Source: Cryobacterium algoritolerans (GTDB lineage: Bacteria > Actinomycetota > Actinomycetes > Actinomycetales > Microbacteriaceae). Taken from it: a stretch of 64,000 nt of DNA. Each line of letters starts with the position of its first letter. Within the stretch, counting starts at the first letter, position 1. Both the position numbers and the translations under genes were made by a program. Positions 63,699 through 64,000 of this stretch are shown here, one piece after another. The stretch covers positions 1 through 64,000 of the forward strand of contig NZ_SOFP01000083.1 of the NCBI RefSeq assembly GCF_004402785.1, in the 5' to 3' direction. The notes below the pieces were generated by a model. It saw nothing but the letters and a program-made list of their open reading frames with translations, searched no databases and was not told the origin of the DNA.

Positions 63699-64000
63699 CT
63701 AATCCACTGTAGCCCTAATGACCCTCGTGACATCCGGAAGCACACCCTTGCCGAGCGTGATTACCTCGACACTGTCGAGGAGATACTTGCGGATGGCCTT
63801 CGCCGCGGCCTCGATTTCGCCCTGGGCACCCGCACCCTTCATCAGTACCAGCTCACCACCCGGCCGGAGCAGGGGAGCGGTGAGGGGGATCAGGGTGCGA
63901 AATGCACTCACGGCCCGCGCGGTGACCTGGTCCAGGCGCTGGGGAAGACGCACGTCTTCGGCCCTCGCCCGCATCACTATCGTGTTGCCGAGGCCGAGCG
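63699..64000 (-). CDS. rsmG: 16S rRNA (guanine-527-N7)-methyltransferase RsmG, 3' part
   Basis: Only the C-terminal ~100 residues are inside the window; the 5' end is beyond 64000. Visible are ARAVSAFRTLIPLTAPLLRPGG and VLMKGAG, then the final strands, matching RsmG/GidB. It methylates G527 of 16S rRNA. The parA-parB-rsmG cluster marks the vicinity of oriC. Confidence 0.92.
   Translation of the reverse strand, partial: LGLGNTIVMRARAEDVRLPQRLDQVTARAVSAFRTLIPLTAPLLRPGGELVLMKGAGAQGEIEAAAKAIRKYLLDSVEVITLGKGVLPDVTRVIRATVD

Overview
The window is a high-GC actinobacterial chromosome segment, most likely from the family Microbacteriaceae. The evidence is an hspR-controlled dnaK-grpE-dnaJ-hspR operon with HAIR-type operators, several leaderless or GTG starts, a CopD/CtaG fusion, a proton-translocating transhydrogenase split into three genes, and the gene order cca / DUF6049-type protein / murJ / trxB / trxA / aminotransferase / ddl / parB / parA / rsmG. 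In actinobacteria that last order lies next to the replication origin. oriC (rpmH-dnaA-dnaN) should therefore lie a few kb beyond the right edge. The left edge looks like the leader of an rRNA operon transcribed leftwards out of the window.

Layout. 0.4-5.6 kb: heat-shock operon (minus) with a paired-HAIR promoter, plus an rRNA-type methyltransferase. 5.6-14.9 kb: single genes (UMF1-type permease, PEP-mutase-family lyase, dcd, tRNA-Gly, a broken SRAP gene, hexose-6-phosphate mutarotase, nitronate monooxygenase, Asp23 and GlsB envelope-stress proteins). 15-20.4 kb: DinB-like protein, a serine-hydrolase-like lipoprotein lacking the usual catalytic residues, DUF4383 protein, PIF1-type helicase, an anchored protein of unknown function. 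20.4-28.9 kb: CopD-CtaG, HU, the cysteine-poor ribosomal proteins L28-L33-S14, a frameshifted membrane gene, and a zinc-type ABC transporter operon ending in a Fur/Zur regulator, with a Zur-like box inside its promoter. 28.9-33.8 kb: 2-oxoacid dehydrogenase complex (E1 alpha, E1 beta, E2) behind an aminotransferase. 33.8-42 kb: membrane proteins, a WXG-like protein plus alpha/beta hydrolase pair, LMW phosphatase-purB, pntAa-pntAb-pntB. 42-46 kb: rpsF-ssb-rpsR-rplI, then dnaB behind a DnaA-box-rich intergenic region. 46-51 kb: sugar ABC transporter overlapping cca. 51-58.8 kb: DUF6049-type protein-murJ, trxB-trxA behind a SigR/SigH-type promoter, aminotransferase, ddl. 58.8-64 kb: a gene-poor ~2.9 kb parS region, then parB, parA and the 3' part of rsmG.

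The most notable non-genic features are: (i) five exact parS cores between 58.8 and 63.6 kb, one overlapping the proposed parA start codon, with two different 12-bp tandem arrays between the parS sites; (ii) two exact and several near DnaA boxes plus an AT-rich stretch between rplI and dnaB; (iii) several unrelated short-period tandem arrays (5, 6, 12, 17 and 19 bp) in the window, three of them at the 3' ends of genes, where the array supplies, copies or flanks the stop codon.
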